Assembly: GCA_017470945.1 (NCBI GenBank)
Contig: JAFUXH010000085.1
Coordinates: forward strand, 1 to 36,855
Direction of reading: 5' to 3'
Length of the DNA: 36,855 nucleotides
From: Clostridia bacterium
GTDB taxonomy: Bacteria > Bacillota > Clostridia > Christensenellales > Aristaeellaceae
A program made the position numbers and the translations under genes. This document shows, piece after piece, positions 1-6,575 of this stretch. Numbering within the stretch: position 1 is the stretch's first letter; every line of letters starts with the position of its first letter. The notes under the pieces were generated by a model. The model saw nothing but the letters and a program-made list of their open reading frames with translations. It had not been told where the DNA came from and did not search any database.

Positions 1-487
<487 letters not shown>

Positions 488-510
488 TTCGTTTTTTCTG
501 TAAATTCAGA

Positions 511-543
511 GCCCCTGCGTGTAAAAACGCAGGGGCTTTTCTT
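511..543 (+). terminator. Intrinsic terminator of eno
   Basis: GCCCCTGCGT (511-520) pairs perfectly with ACGCAGGGGC (527-536) around a six-base loop and is followed by TTTTCTT. It lies 24 bases after the enolase stop codon. Its tail overlaps the -35 of the next promoter. Confidence 0.93.
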
Positions 544-570
544 GCGGTAAGCGATCAATCGTGTTATACT
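542..570 (+). promoter_or_regulatory. Sigma-A type promoter for the ArsC/Spx-like gene
   Basis: TTGCGG at 542-547 and TATACT at 565-570 are separated by 17 bp. The ribosome binding site AGGAGG (581-586) and ATG (595) follow at once, so the leader is very short. Confidence 0.7.
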
Positions 571-594
571 TTTTTTCGAAAGGAGGGTGATCCC

Positions 595-954
595 ATGACC
601 CCCGTATTGATTTGCTATGCCAAATGCACCACCTGCCAGAAGGCCAAAAAGTGGCTGGAGAGCCAGGATATCGCCTTTGAGGAGCGCCCCATCAAGGAAC
701 AAAACCCCACCGAAACGGAATTGCGGGCGTGGCGCGAACGCAGCGGGCTGCCCTTGCGGAGATTTTTCAACACCAGCGGTATGCTGTACCGGGATATGGA
801 ATTATCCAAGAAGCTGCCGGATATGACGGAGGAAGATATGCTGCGGCTGCTGGCGTCCGACGGGATGCTGGTGAAGCGTCCCCTGCTGATCAGCGACCGT
901 CAGGTGCTGGTGGGGTTCAGGGAAGCGGAATGGACCCAGGCGCTGAAAAAATGA
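595..954 (+). CDS. ArsC/Spx family thioredoxin-fold protein
   Basis: A 119-residue protein of the arsenate reductase/Spx-like family, a small cytosolic thioredoxin fold. Residues 9-15 read YAKCTTC, giving a CxxC redox pair close to the N-terminus as in Spx and YffB-type proteins. The later block VKRPLLISDRQVLVGF is the conserved KRP-LLI...VGF segment of the family. Length matches the family (110-130 residues). The start is fixed by AGGAGG eight bases upstream. Whether it is an arsenate reductase, a glutaredoxin-like enzyme or an RNA-polymerase-binding Spx regulator cannot be told from sequence alone; no other ars gene is nearby, which argues against a dedicated arsenic role. The next gene starts 34 bases downstream without an obvious promoter, so the two are probably co-transcribed. 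Confidence 0.85.
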   Translation: MTPVLICYAKCTTCQKAKKWLESQDIAFEERPIKEQNPTETELRAWRERSGLPLRRFFNTSGMLYRDMELSKKLPDMTEEDMLRLLASDGMLVKRPLLISDRQVLVGFREAEWTQALKK

Positions 955-988
955 GGAAATCTTTTATAACGGTCAAGGAGAGTGAAAC

Positions 989-1720
989 GTGAAAAAGCTG
1001 CTCAGCTTGTTGTGCGCCGCGGCGCTGTTGTGCTGCACGGCGGTCCCCGCCGCCCCGGCGGAGGAATTGCCCGGAAAAATCAGGGCGGCGAAAAAAACGA
1101 CGGCCACCCCCCAGCCCGCCAAGAAGAAAACCCCAAAGCCCACCGCTGCGCCGGCCCCCGCCATCACCGTATCCATGGAGGATGTGGTGCAATTGGGCAC
1201 GGCGTATTGCAGGGTCCGGCGGGAGGGCAAGATCGAAACGCTGCCCACGGTCAGCTTGATTTTTGCCCAGAACGTGCCGGAGGATCACAAGCTGGCCATT
1301 GTGAACGCCCCGCGCCTGGGGCGGGCCACCATGCGCGAGGGCCCGTCGGTGAAAACCGCCATGTTTTACACCTGCTACGCCGGGGTGATCGCCGTGGTGC
1401 TGAAGGTGGGCAAGAGCTACACCCGCATCAATTATCAGGGCGTGGAGGGGTATGTGAAAACCAGCAGCCTGCTGTTTTACGGCGGGGAAAATGTGAAAAA
1501 AACCGCTCCCGGCGTGCTGAGCTACAATGGAAAAACCACCGGCCGCACCACCATCAACCTGCGCAACCAGCCCGACAGGAAAAGCATCGTCGTGGCCTCC
1601 TGGCCCACCGGCACCGAGGTTACCATTCTGAACCATAAAAATGGCTGGTACGAGGTGGAAGCCCGGGGTATCCGGGGCTACGTGATGGAAGAATACGTGA
1701 CGAAACAGGCATCCAAATAA
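989..1720 (+). CDS. Exported protein with two SH3-like (SH3b) domains
   Basis: A 243-residue exported protein. The GTG start at 989 is preceded by AAGGAG with eight-base spacing. Residues 1-24 form a signal peptide (MKKLLSLLCAAALLCC..., cleavage after an Ala-rich stretch). Next comes a Lys/Pro/Thr/Ala-rich linker (about 32-57). Two bacterial SH3-like repeats follow, about residues 105-165 (NAPRLGRATMREGPSVKTA...GVEGYVKTSSLLF) and 185-240 (TTINLRNQPDRKS...NGWYEVEARGIRGYVMEEYV). The pattern 'R..PS...ts...G..v.vl....gWy.V...g..GYv' is typical of SH3b domains that bind peptidoglycan or wall peptides. No enzymatic domain is present, so a structural or binding role in the cell envelope is the most that can be inferred. 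It probably shares the promoter at 542-570. Confidence 0.85.
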   Translation: MKKLLSLLCAAALLCCTAVPAAPAEELPGKIRAAKKTTATPQPAKKKTPKPTAAPAPAITVSMEDVVQLGTAYCRVRREGKIETLPTVSLIFAQNVPEDHKLAIVNAPRLGRATMREGPSVKTAMFYTCYAGVIAVVLKVGKSYTRINYQGVEGYVKTSSLLFYGGENVKKTAPGVLSYNGKTTGRTTINLRNQPDRKSIVVASWPTGTEVTILNHKNGWYEVEARGIRGYVMEEYVTKQASK

Positions 1721-1811
1721 ACGAGACGATTGCAGATTCAAAAGAGTGAAAACATATATTGTTTTTCATCGGGGTGGATGATATTTGTTTTTATGAAAAT
1801 TGCCGGTTCTG

Positions 1812-1838
1812 CGGGCGGATAATATCCGCCCCTACGGA
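1812..1838 (+). repeat. Repeat A, copy 1 (27-bp hairpin element)
   Basis: Core GGGCGGATAATATCCGCCC (8-bp stem, AAT loop) followed by CTACGGA. The same 27-bp element recurs at 2002-2028 and four times in tandem at 6282-6432. Non-coding; a REP-like intergenic element is the simplest reading. Confidence 0.85.
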
Positions 1839-1871
1839 ATGCTTGTCTTAATATGGATCTTTTCCTTTCTT

Positions 1872-1960
1872 CCAGCTTAGCCTGAAGGGTTGAGAAAGGA
1901 GTCGACAACAATATTTCCTAAGAAATACGGATGCGTCAATTTGACGCATCCGTGTGAAGC
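1872..1960 (+). repeat. Repeat B, copy 1 (diverged)
   Basis: A diverged copy of the approximately 90-bp B element. It keeps GAGAAAGG, the middle block, and a dyad at 1927-1953 that here is perfect: ACGGATGCGTCAA (1927-1939) and TTGACGCATCCGT (1941-1953). The first hairpin (CTCGGCC...GGCCGAG in other copies) is degraded. Confidence 0.75.
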
Positions 1961-2028
1961 GGGCGGATAATATCCGCCATTACTGAAATTTACCCATTCA
2001 ACGGGCGGATAATATCCGCCCCTACGGA
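1961..2028 (+). repeat. Repeat A, copies 2 and 3
   Basis: Copy 2 (1961-1978) keeps the hairpin but its CTACGGA tail is mutated to ATTACTGA. Copy 3 (2002-2028) is intact and preceded by TACCCATTCAA, the same spacer found between tandem copies at 6282-6432. Confidence 0.8.
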
Positions 2029-2060
2029 AACGTTTATCTCAATACGGTGCCTCCCCAACC

Positions 2061-2155
2061 TCCCCGCTCGGCCCGAAGGGACGAGAAAGGGGCAGCCAAC
2101 AGGATTTCTTAAGATGCGCGGATGCGTCATATTGACGCAGACGTGCGAAGCAACT
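2061..2155 (+). repeat. Repeat B, copy 2
   Basis: About 95 bp from CCCCGCTCGG to GCGAAGCAACT. It contains a CTCGGCC-type hairpin, GAGAAAGGGGCAGCCAACAG, TTTCTTAAG, and the TGCGTCA...TGACGCA hairpin. It is joined to A copy 3 by a linker (GGTGCCTCCCCAACC) also seen before copy 4. Confidence 0.85.
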
Positions 2156-2245
2156 CCGCTCGGCCTTTAGGCCGAGAAAGGGTCAGCCAACAGGATTTCT
2201 TAAGCAGCGCGGATGCGTCATTTTGACGCAGACGTGCGAAGTAAC
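2156..2245 (+). repeat. Repeat B, copy 3, abutting the permease stop codon
   Basis: A direct head-to-tail repeat of copy 2, with perfect hairpins CTCGGCC-TTTA-GGCCGAG (2160-2177) and TGCGTCA-TTT-TGACGCA (2214-2230). Its end coincides with the stop codon of the minus-strand ABC permease at 2246, so it may also act as that operon's 3' structure. Confidence 0.85.
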
Positions 2246-2896
2246 TTATAGTTGCAGATCCTGGGCTTCAAAGCGGCGGGTGGATATGCGCCAGCTGAGC
2301 AGCGTGGTCCCCAGGAAGAACACAAGGCCGCACAGCAGGAACAGCAGCTTGGCTCCCATGTGCTGGGGATCGGGGGTATCCAATTGGTCCCGCACGAAGG
2401 GCACGGCATAGGTGGCCACGATGGCCAGCACGATGTACACAAACACCGCGATGGTGGCTTTCACAAATGGCACGCCCACCTTGCGGATATCCCGATACCA
2501 GGCGGGGAAGAAAAGCAGGTTGAACAGCCCGAACAGGATCAGCCCCTCGCCAAACAGGGCCACGTTGGCATCCATGCCCGCCTCGTTGGGGGCGGTGCTG
2601 ATGCGCGTTTTGATCAGCGCGAACACGGCGCACAAAAGCAATTGCAGCACTTCCAGGCATACGCACAGCCCGATGCGGCCGGCCACGGCCTGGCGCCGGG
2701 ATACGGGCAGGGTAAGGGTGAAGGCGACGTCGTGGTTTTCCCGGCCCGAGGTGCAGATGAAAAAGATGCCCAGCGTCATGTAAAAAAAGCTGACGGTATA
2801 GGGATAATTGGGAATCAGGATCAGGGTGCCCAGCCCCAGCATGATCAGCGCCGCCGGGTGGAGGCACAGGGTCCATTCTTTTTTCAGCAGCTTCAC
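2246..2896 (-). CDS. ABC-2 type transporter permease
   Basis: A 216-residue integral membrane protein with about six hydrophobic segments (roughly residues 14-32, 35-48, 75-93, 112-131, 143-166, 183-201). The start overlaps the stop of the upstream ATPase gene by four bases, so the two proteins are translationally coupled and very probably form one ABC transporter. The cytosolic loop SGRENHDVAFTLTLPVSRRQ resembles the 'LPvsR..vv..R' motif of small ABC-2 permeases in Bacillota (antibiotic or stress exporters, ABC-2 membrane 5 family). The substrate cannot be inferred. The gene ends against repeat B copy 3. Confidence 0.82.
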   Translation of the reverse strand: MKLLKKEWTLCLHPAALIMLGLGTLILIPNYPYTVSFFYMTLGIFFICTSGRENHDVAFTLTLPVSRRQAVAGRIGLCVCLEVLQLLLCAVFALIKTRISTAPNEAGMDANVALFGEGLILFGLFNLLFFPAWYRDIRKVGVPFVKATIAVFVYIVLAIVATYAVPFVRDQLDTPDPQHMGAKLLFLLCGLVFFLGTTLLSWRISTRRFEAQDLQL

Positions 2897-3744
2897 GGCG
2901 TATCGTCCTCCTTTTCCAGGTGGATCATGATTTCATCCAGCGTGGGCACCCGCCCCTGATCGGGGCCGTCGGCGGCGCGGATCAGCACGGTGGCCCCATC
3001 CCGGGTGGGGCATACGCCCAGGGTCAGGGCGCTCAGGGCGGCGGGCACGGGGCCGTCGCAGGCGATCAGCCGGTAATCGGCGGCGAAATCCCGGTAGGGC
3101 CGGTCGGCGGCGATGCGGCCCTGGCGCAGGAAGATGATCCGGTCGGCGCACTTTTCTAGGTCCGACGTCACGTGGGTAGAGAACAGGATGGTTTTGCCCG
3201 CCTGGCGCAGGGAGAGGAAGATTTCGATCAGTTCCTCCCGGGATACGGGGTCCAGCCCGCTGGTGGGCTCATCCAGGATCAGCAGCTCCGCCCCGTGGGA
3301 CAGGGCCAGCGCCAGGGCGTACTTGATTTTCATGCCGTTGGATAGGGCGGCGGGGGTTTTGCTGTCGTCCAGCTGGAATTTTTGCATGTACTTTTCGTAG
3401 GCCGCCTGATCCCACTGGGGGTAGAAGGAGGCGCACACCCGGGTGATGGTTTTCAGCTTCTTCATGGTGTAGTAGCTCATCCCGGCGGAAACGAAGCCCA
3501 CCCGGCGCTTGATTTCATCGGCGTGTTCCCCCATGCTCAGGCCGAAAAAGCGCACTTCCCCCGCGTTGGGGCGCAGGAAGGTCAAAATGGCGTTGAGGGT
3601 GGTGGTTTTTCCGGCGCCGTTCCGGCCGATGAAGCCGGTGATGGTGCCCTCCTTGAGGGTGAAGGATACGTCCTCCAGGCGGAAGGAATCGTAATATTTG
3701 CACAGCCCCTGCACGCTGAGGGGCGCTTTATTTTTCTGTGTCAC
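2893..3744 (-). CDS. ABC transporter ATP-binding protein
   Basis: A 283-residue ATPase that would drive the permease encoded downstream. Visible motifs: Walker A GRNGAGKTT (about residues 39-47), a degenerate signature LSNGMKIK where LSGGQ is usual, Walker B LLILDEPTSGLD, and the switch histidine in FSTHV. The C-terminal 70 residues follow the ATPase core and resemble the tail of YtrB-type and other exporter ATPases. It overlaps the regulator gene upstream by 17 bases and the permease gene downstream by four. The gene order regulator-ATPase-permease is that of GntR/XRE-controlled export operons of the YtrA-YtrB type. The degenerate signature is common in this subgroup and is not evidence for loss of function. 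Confidence 0.93.
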   Translation of the reverse strand: MTQKNKAPLSVQGLCKYYDSFRLEDVSFTLKEGTITGFIGRNGAGKTTTLNAILTFLRPNAGEVRFFGLSMGEHADEIKRRVGFVSAGMSYYTMKKLKTITRVCASFYPQWDQAAYEKYMQKFQLDDSKTPAALSNGMKIKYALALALSHGAELLILDEPTSGLDPVSREELIEIFLSLRQAGKTILFSTHVTSDLEKCADRIIFLRQGRIAADRPYRDFAADYRLIACDGPVPAALSALTLGVCPTRDGATVLIRAADGPDQGRVPTLDEIMIHLEKEDDTP

Positions 3745-4144
3745 GGTTCATCACCTCCATGGCTGTTACTAAAAATCGGGCGTCCATCAGCGCCAGGCCC
3801 CGTTCCTCATCCCCCAGCACCATCAATTGATCGCCGGGCTGAAGGTGGAAGATCCGCCTTGCCTTGACGGGGATCACGATTTGCCCCTTGTCGCCGATGG
3901 TGACCAGGCCGAACACATGCTTGCCCCGCAATTCGCCTTTGGCGCCTATGATGCTGTTGTCCACCAGCTCGTCCAGCGAAATATCCAATTCCTGGCTCAG
4001 CCGGCCGGCCAGGGCCAGGTCGGGGGCGCTTTCGTTGCTTTCCCATTTGGCGATGGTCTGGCGGGATACGCCGATGGCCTCCGCCAGGGCTTCCTGGGTC
4101 AAGCCCTTCTTTTTTCGGATATACTGAATATTCTCACCAATCAT
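3728..4144 (-). CDS. XRE-family regulator with C-terminal SpoVT/AbrB-like domain
   Basis: A 138-residue regulator with two DNA-binding modules. Residues 5-60 are an XRE helix-turn-helix (KKGLTQEALAEAIGVSRQTIAKWES). Residues 78-115 match the SpoVT/AbrB swapped-hairpin fold (GLVTIGDKGQIVIPVKARR...LQPGDQLMVLGDE). The start is set by GAGGTGG seven bases upstream and a strong promoter. It heads the ABC operon and overlaps the ATPase gene, so it most likely controls its own operon. The XRE plus AbrB arrangement occurs in Clostridia next to small ABC exporters. The inducing signal is unknown. Confidence 0.88.
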   Translation of the reverse strand: MIGENIQYIRKKKGLTQEALAEAIGVSRQTIAKWESNESAPDLALAGRLSQELDISLDELVDNSIIGAKGELRGKHVFGLVTIGDKGQIVIPVKARRIFHLQPGDQLMVLGDEERGLALMDARFLVTAMEVMNRDTEK

Positions 4145-4165
4145 ACTTTTCCCACCTCGGGCGCT

Positions 4166-4194
4166 ATTATAGCATGGCCGCCCTGTTCCAGCAA
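4166..4194 (-). promoter_or_regulatory. Promoter of the XRE-AbrB/ABC operon
   Basis: On the minus strand, TTGCTG (4194-4189) and TATAAT (4171-4166) are 17 bp apart. The -10 lies 22 bases before the start codon at 4144. Confidence 0.85.
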
Positions 4195-4275
4195 TTCACG
4201 AAAAGTGACAGAACCAAGAGAAAATGTTAAAATACGTTTCCATTTGGGGGGATACGCATTTTTGCCGGGCGGCGA

Positions 4276-4304
4276 TTGACAAAACGGCAGGGCCGTGATA
4301 TATG
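4276..4304 (+). promoter_or_regulatory. Promoter of the 605-residue exported protein
   Basis: TTGACA (4276-4281) and TATATG (4299-4304) are 17 bp apart. The inferred transcript starts near 4311, about 40 bases before the ATG at 4350. It diverges from the promoter at 4166-4194. Confidence 0.65.
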
Positions 4305-4349
4305 TTATTTGAAAAAGTGTGCCGTTTTGTCAAAGGAGGAAGCATAATC

Positions 4350-6167
4350 ATGAAAAAGCTGCTGTCGCTGCTGATATGCCTTTGCCTGGCACTGCCCTGC
4401 GCCGGGGCATTGGCCGCCGGGGATCAGGACGCCCTGGCCCAGGCGTTCCGGCAAAAAGCGCAGTCCCTTCTGAACAACGTGCCGGAGGACAGCGTGCTGA
4501 CCTGCACCCTGGCCCCCGCCGGAGACGCGCAGCCCATGATCGTTCAGGCAACGCAGGAGGCCGCCTGGCTGTCCTATCGGGGGCAAGCGTTTGAATTCCG
4601 CTATGCCGACGCGATGGGCATCGCGCAGGCGCTGCTGAGCGCTTCCGATTTTTCCCAGGCCGATCCCCAGGTGGTGCAGGAGATCCTGCGGCTTCTGTAT
4701 GTGGATCTGATCATTCCCCACGTGAAAACGAGCGTCAGCCAGGAGGCGGGCCGGAAAACCATCGTGATTTCCTTCACAGCCCAGGATGTGGCCAAGGGCC
4801 TGGCCCGGTTCGGGGATCAGGTGCTGTCCTCCGAAAAGTACAGCGCCGTTCTGCTGCCCGTGATCGAATATTTTGCCCGGACGCAGGGTTACGAAGGGGA
4901 TCTGCAGGCGGAATTGCCCGCCCAGTGGCCCCAGCTGAAGGAAAACCTGCTGAGCGTGAAAACGGACGAAAAAGTGGAGATTAAAATCGTAGAGCAAACA
5001 AAAAATAACGCGAAAGTGGTTGTTTTCAGCGGAATTTATTCAGAAAATGAAAATAAAGTGGAGATCAAAGGAAATTACACGGATCAGCCGGGCGGCTTTG
5101 CCCTGCACCTGAACGCCGCGGAAACCATCGGGGAAAGGAACAGCGAATGGGCTTCCCTGTCCCTGACGGGGAACAGGAAAACCGGCCACATCGACGGCAC
5201 GCTGACCGTGCCCCCCAGCGGGGAATACCGGCTGACCGGCCATGTGGGCGGAAAGGGGATGCAATGCCAGGTGACCGGTCTCGTCAGCGATACCCTGCGC
5301 TGGATGGCCAACGTGAACGCGGCGGCGGCCAACGGGGTGGTCACGTCGAGTTGCACCGTCACGGTGGATCAAAACACCGTAGCGGCCCAATTGTATTGGA
5401 GCCCGGAAAGAAAGGCCTTGTCGGTGCACAACGTGGGTCAGCAGCTGGGCCTGACGCTCGATACCGACGGCCAGGGCCGATTCACCGCCGCCCTGATGGG
5501 GCCCTACCAGCAATTCGACGCCAAATTGACCGGGGTGGCGCGCGGCAACAGCCTGACGGCGCAGCTGAAGTATCTGGAACAGAACCGGCAGGTGTTTTTG
5601 GCCGATGTGAACGCCGTGGCGCAGCAGGATCAGCTGTCGCTCAACGCGGCGGTGGACGCCGGGCGGCAAAGCGGCGCGTTCAGCCTGGCCGTGGCGAAGA
5701 ACGATTTCAACGCGTCCTGGCAGAGCGATACGGAGATGAGCGCCTTGACCGTGCAATGGAACGAACGCAGCCAGGTGACGCTGGCCCGGCTGGTGACGGG
5801 CAACGGCCGGTACAGCGGCTATGAAGCGGTATATGACGGCAGCACGGTTCAGTATCGCGACGCATACCGGTTCGTGTCCATCGTGCCGGAATTTGAAAGC
5901 GAAACGGCGCACGTGCTGAACGTGACAGAGACCGAAAAGCTGAATCCCCCCGCCCGGCACACAGCGGTGCGCACCGAATTGAAGGAAACGGAAACCACCT
6001 GGGCCATCGAAACCCGGGTGTTTGTGGAGGAAGAGGAAACGGCTTCGTGCTGCCTTACGTGCGCGCCCGCGGCGGAAACGGCCATGCTTCGCGATCAGGA
6101 GCCCATCCTGGTGGACGCCGCGTTCGTGCAGGCATTGATGAGCCAGCCGGCCGTGCCTGAAGAGTGA
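4350..6167 (+). CDS. Exported protein of unknown function, beta-rich
   Basis: A 605-residue protein I do not recognise. The ATG at 4350 is chosen because AAAGGAGGA lies ten bases upstream and translation then begins with a classic signal peptide (MKKLLSLLICLCLALPCAGALAAG); the reading frame is open further upstream to 4302 without such signals. After the signal peptide, residues 25-210 look mixed helical, and residues 220-500 are dominated by alternating hydrophobic/polar stretches (for example AAQLYWSPERKALSVHNV and QLSLNAAVDAGRQSGAFSLAV), which suggests a repetitive beta-sheet layout. There is no lipobox, sortase motif or membrane anchor. A cluster of cysteines (SCCLTC) lies close to the C-terminus. 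It appears to be transcribed alone from 4276-4304. An extracytoplasmic structural or binding protein is possible, but no function is assigned. Confidence 0.8.
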   Translation: MKKLLSLLICLCLALPCAGALAAGDQDALAQAFRQKAQSLLNNVPEDSVLTCTLAPAGDAQPMIVQATQEAAWLSYRGQAFEFRYADAMGIAQALLSASDFSQADPQVVQEILRLLYVDLIIPHVKTSVSQEAGRKTIVISFTAQDVAKGLARFGDQVLSSEKYSAVLLPVIEYFARTQGYEGDLQAELPAQWPQLKENLLSVKTDEKVEIKIVEQTKNNAKVVVFSGIYSENENKVEIKGNYTDQPGGFALHLNAAETIGERNSEWASLSLTGNRKTGHIDGTLTVPPSGEYRLTGHVGGKGMQCQVTGLVSDTLRWMANVNAAAANGVVTSSCTVTVDQNTVAAQLYWSPERKALSVHNVGQQLGLTLDTDGQGRFTAALMGPYQQFDAKLTGVARGNSLTAQLKYLEQNRQVFLADVNAVAQQDQLSLNAAVDAGRQSGAFSLAVAKNDFNASWQSDTEMSALTVQWNERSQVTLARLVTGNGRYSGYEAVYDGSTVQYRDAYRFVSIVPEFESETAHVLNVTETEKLNPPARHTAVRTELKETETTWAIETRVFVEEEETASCCLTCAPAAETAMLRDQEPILVDAAFVQALMSQPAVPEE

Positions 6168-6174
6168 GAAGCAC

Positions 6175-6207
6175 AAAAAAACAGGGTTTATTTTCCAAAA
6201 CCCCTGT
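6175..6207. terminator. Possible terminator hairpin after the exported protein
   Basis: ACAGGGTTT (6181-6189) pairs with AAACCCCTGT (6198-6207) with one bulged base. On the minus strand it is followed by seven T, the better terminator orientation. On the plus strand the stem is followed by A-rich sequence. It may therefore block antisense transcription more than it ends the plus-strand gene. Confidence 0.45.
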
Positions 6208-6281
6208 AAAAAATTTGATTTTTATGCAATAATGAGGTGTCGCCATTCGTTATGATAGCAGACGGTACCCCAAAGGGAGAA

Positions 6282-6432
6282 CGGGCGGATGATATCCGCC
6301 CCTACGGAGGGTTATCATTCAACGGGCGGATGATATCAGCCCCTACGGAGGGTTTTCATTCAACGGGCGGATAATATCCGCCCCTACGGAGGGTTACCCA
6401 TTCAACGGGCGGATAATATCCGCCCCTACGGA
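6282..6432 (+). repeat. Tandem array of four A repeats
   Basis: Copies start at 6282, 6323, 6364 and 6406, a period of 41-42 bp. Each has the GGGCGGAT...ATCCGCCC hairpin plus CTACGGA and a 14-15 base spacer close to GGGTTACCCATTCAA. Copies 1 and 2 have GAT in place of AAT in the loop, and copy 2 has one stem mismatch (ATCAGCCC). Confidence 0.9.
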
Positions 6433-6464
6433 GAATTACCCATACAGCGGTACCTCACCAATCT

Positions 6465-6557
6465 TCCCGCTCGGCCTTTAGGCCGAGAAAGGGGCGGCCA
6501 GGAATATTACTTAAGAAGCACGGATGCGTCATTTTGACGCAGACGTGCGAACCAACT
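6465..6557 (+). repeat. Repeat B, copy 4
   Basis: Contains CTCGGCC-TTTA-GGCCGAG, GAAAGGGGCGGCCAGGA, TTAAG and the TGCGTCA...TGACGCA hairpin, ending GTGCGAACCAACT. A linker GGTACCTCACCAATC joins it to the last A repeat, as at 2002-2155. It ends 18 bases before the next gene's ATG. Confidence 0.88.
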
Positions 6558-6575
6558 CAGAATGGGGGAATCATC

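Noticed and set aside
1747-1769. Terminator after the SH3-domain protein
   Set aside because: TGAAAACA/TTGTTTTTCA pairs imperfectly and has no GC-rich stem; not convincing.
5040-6176. Long minus-strand open frame opposite the 605-residue exported protein
   Set aside because: Open only because of high GC; it lacks a ribosome binding site and has the His/Gly/Arg-rich composition of an antisense shadow.
6282-6432. CRISPR array
   Set aside because: The period is regular, but the 14-15 base 'spacers' are nearly identical to each other and the repeats match elements elsewhere; no cas gene is nearby. It is a tandem intergenic repeat.
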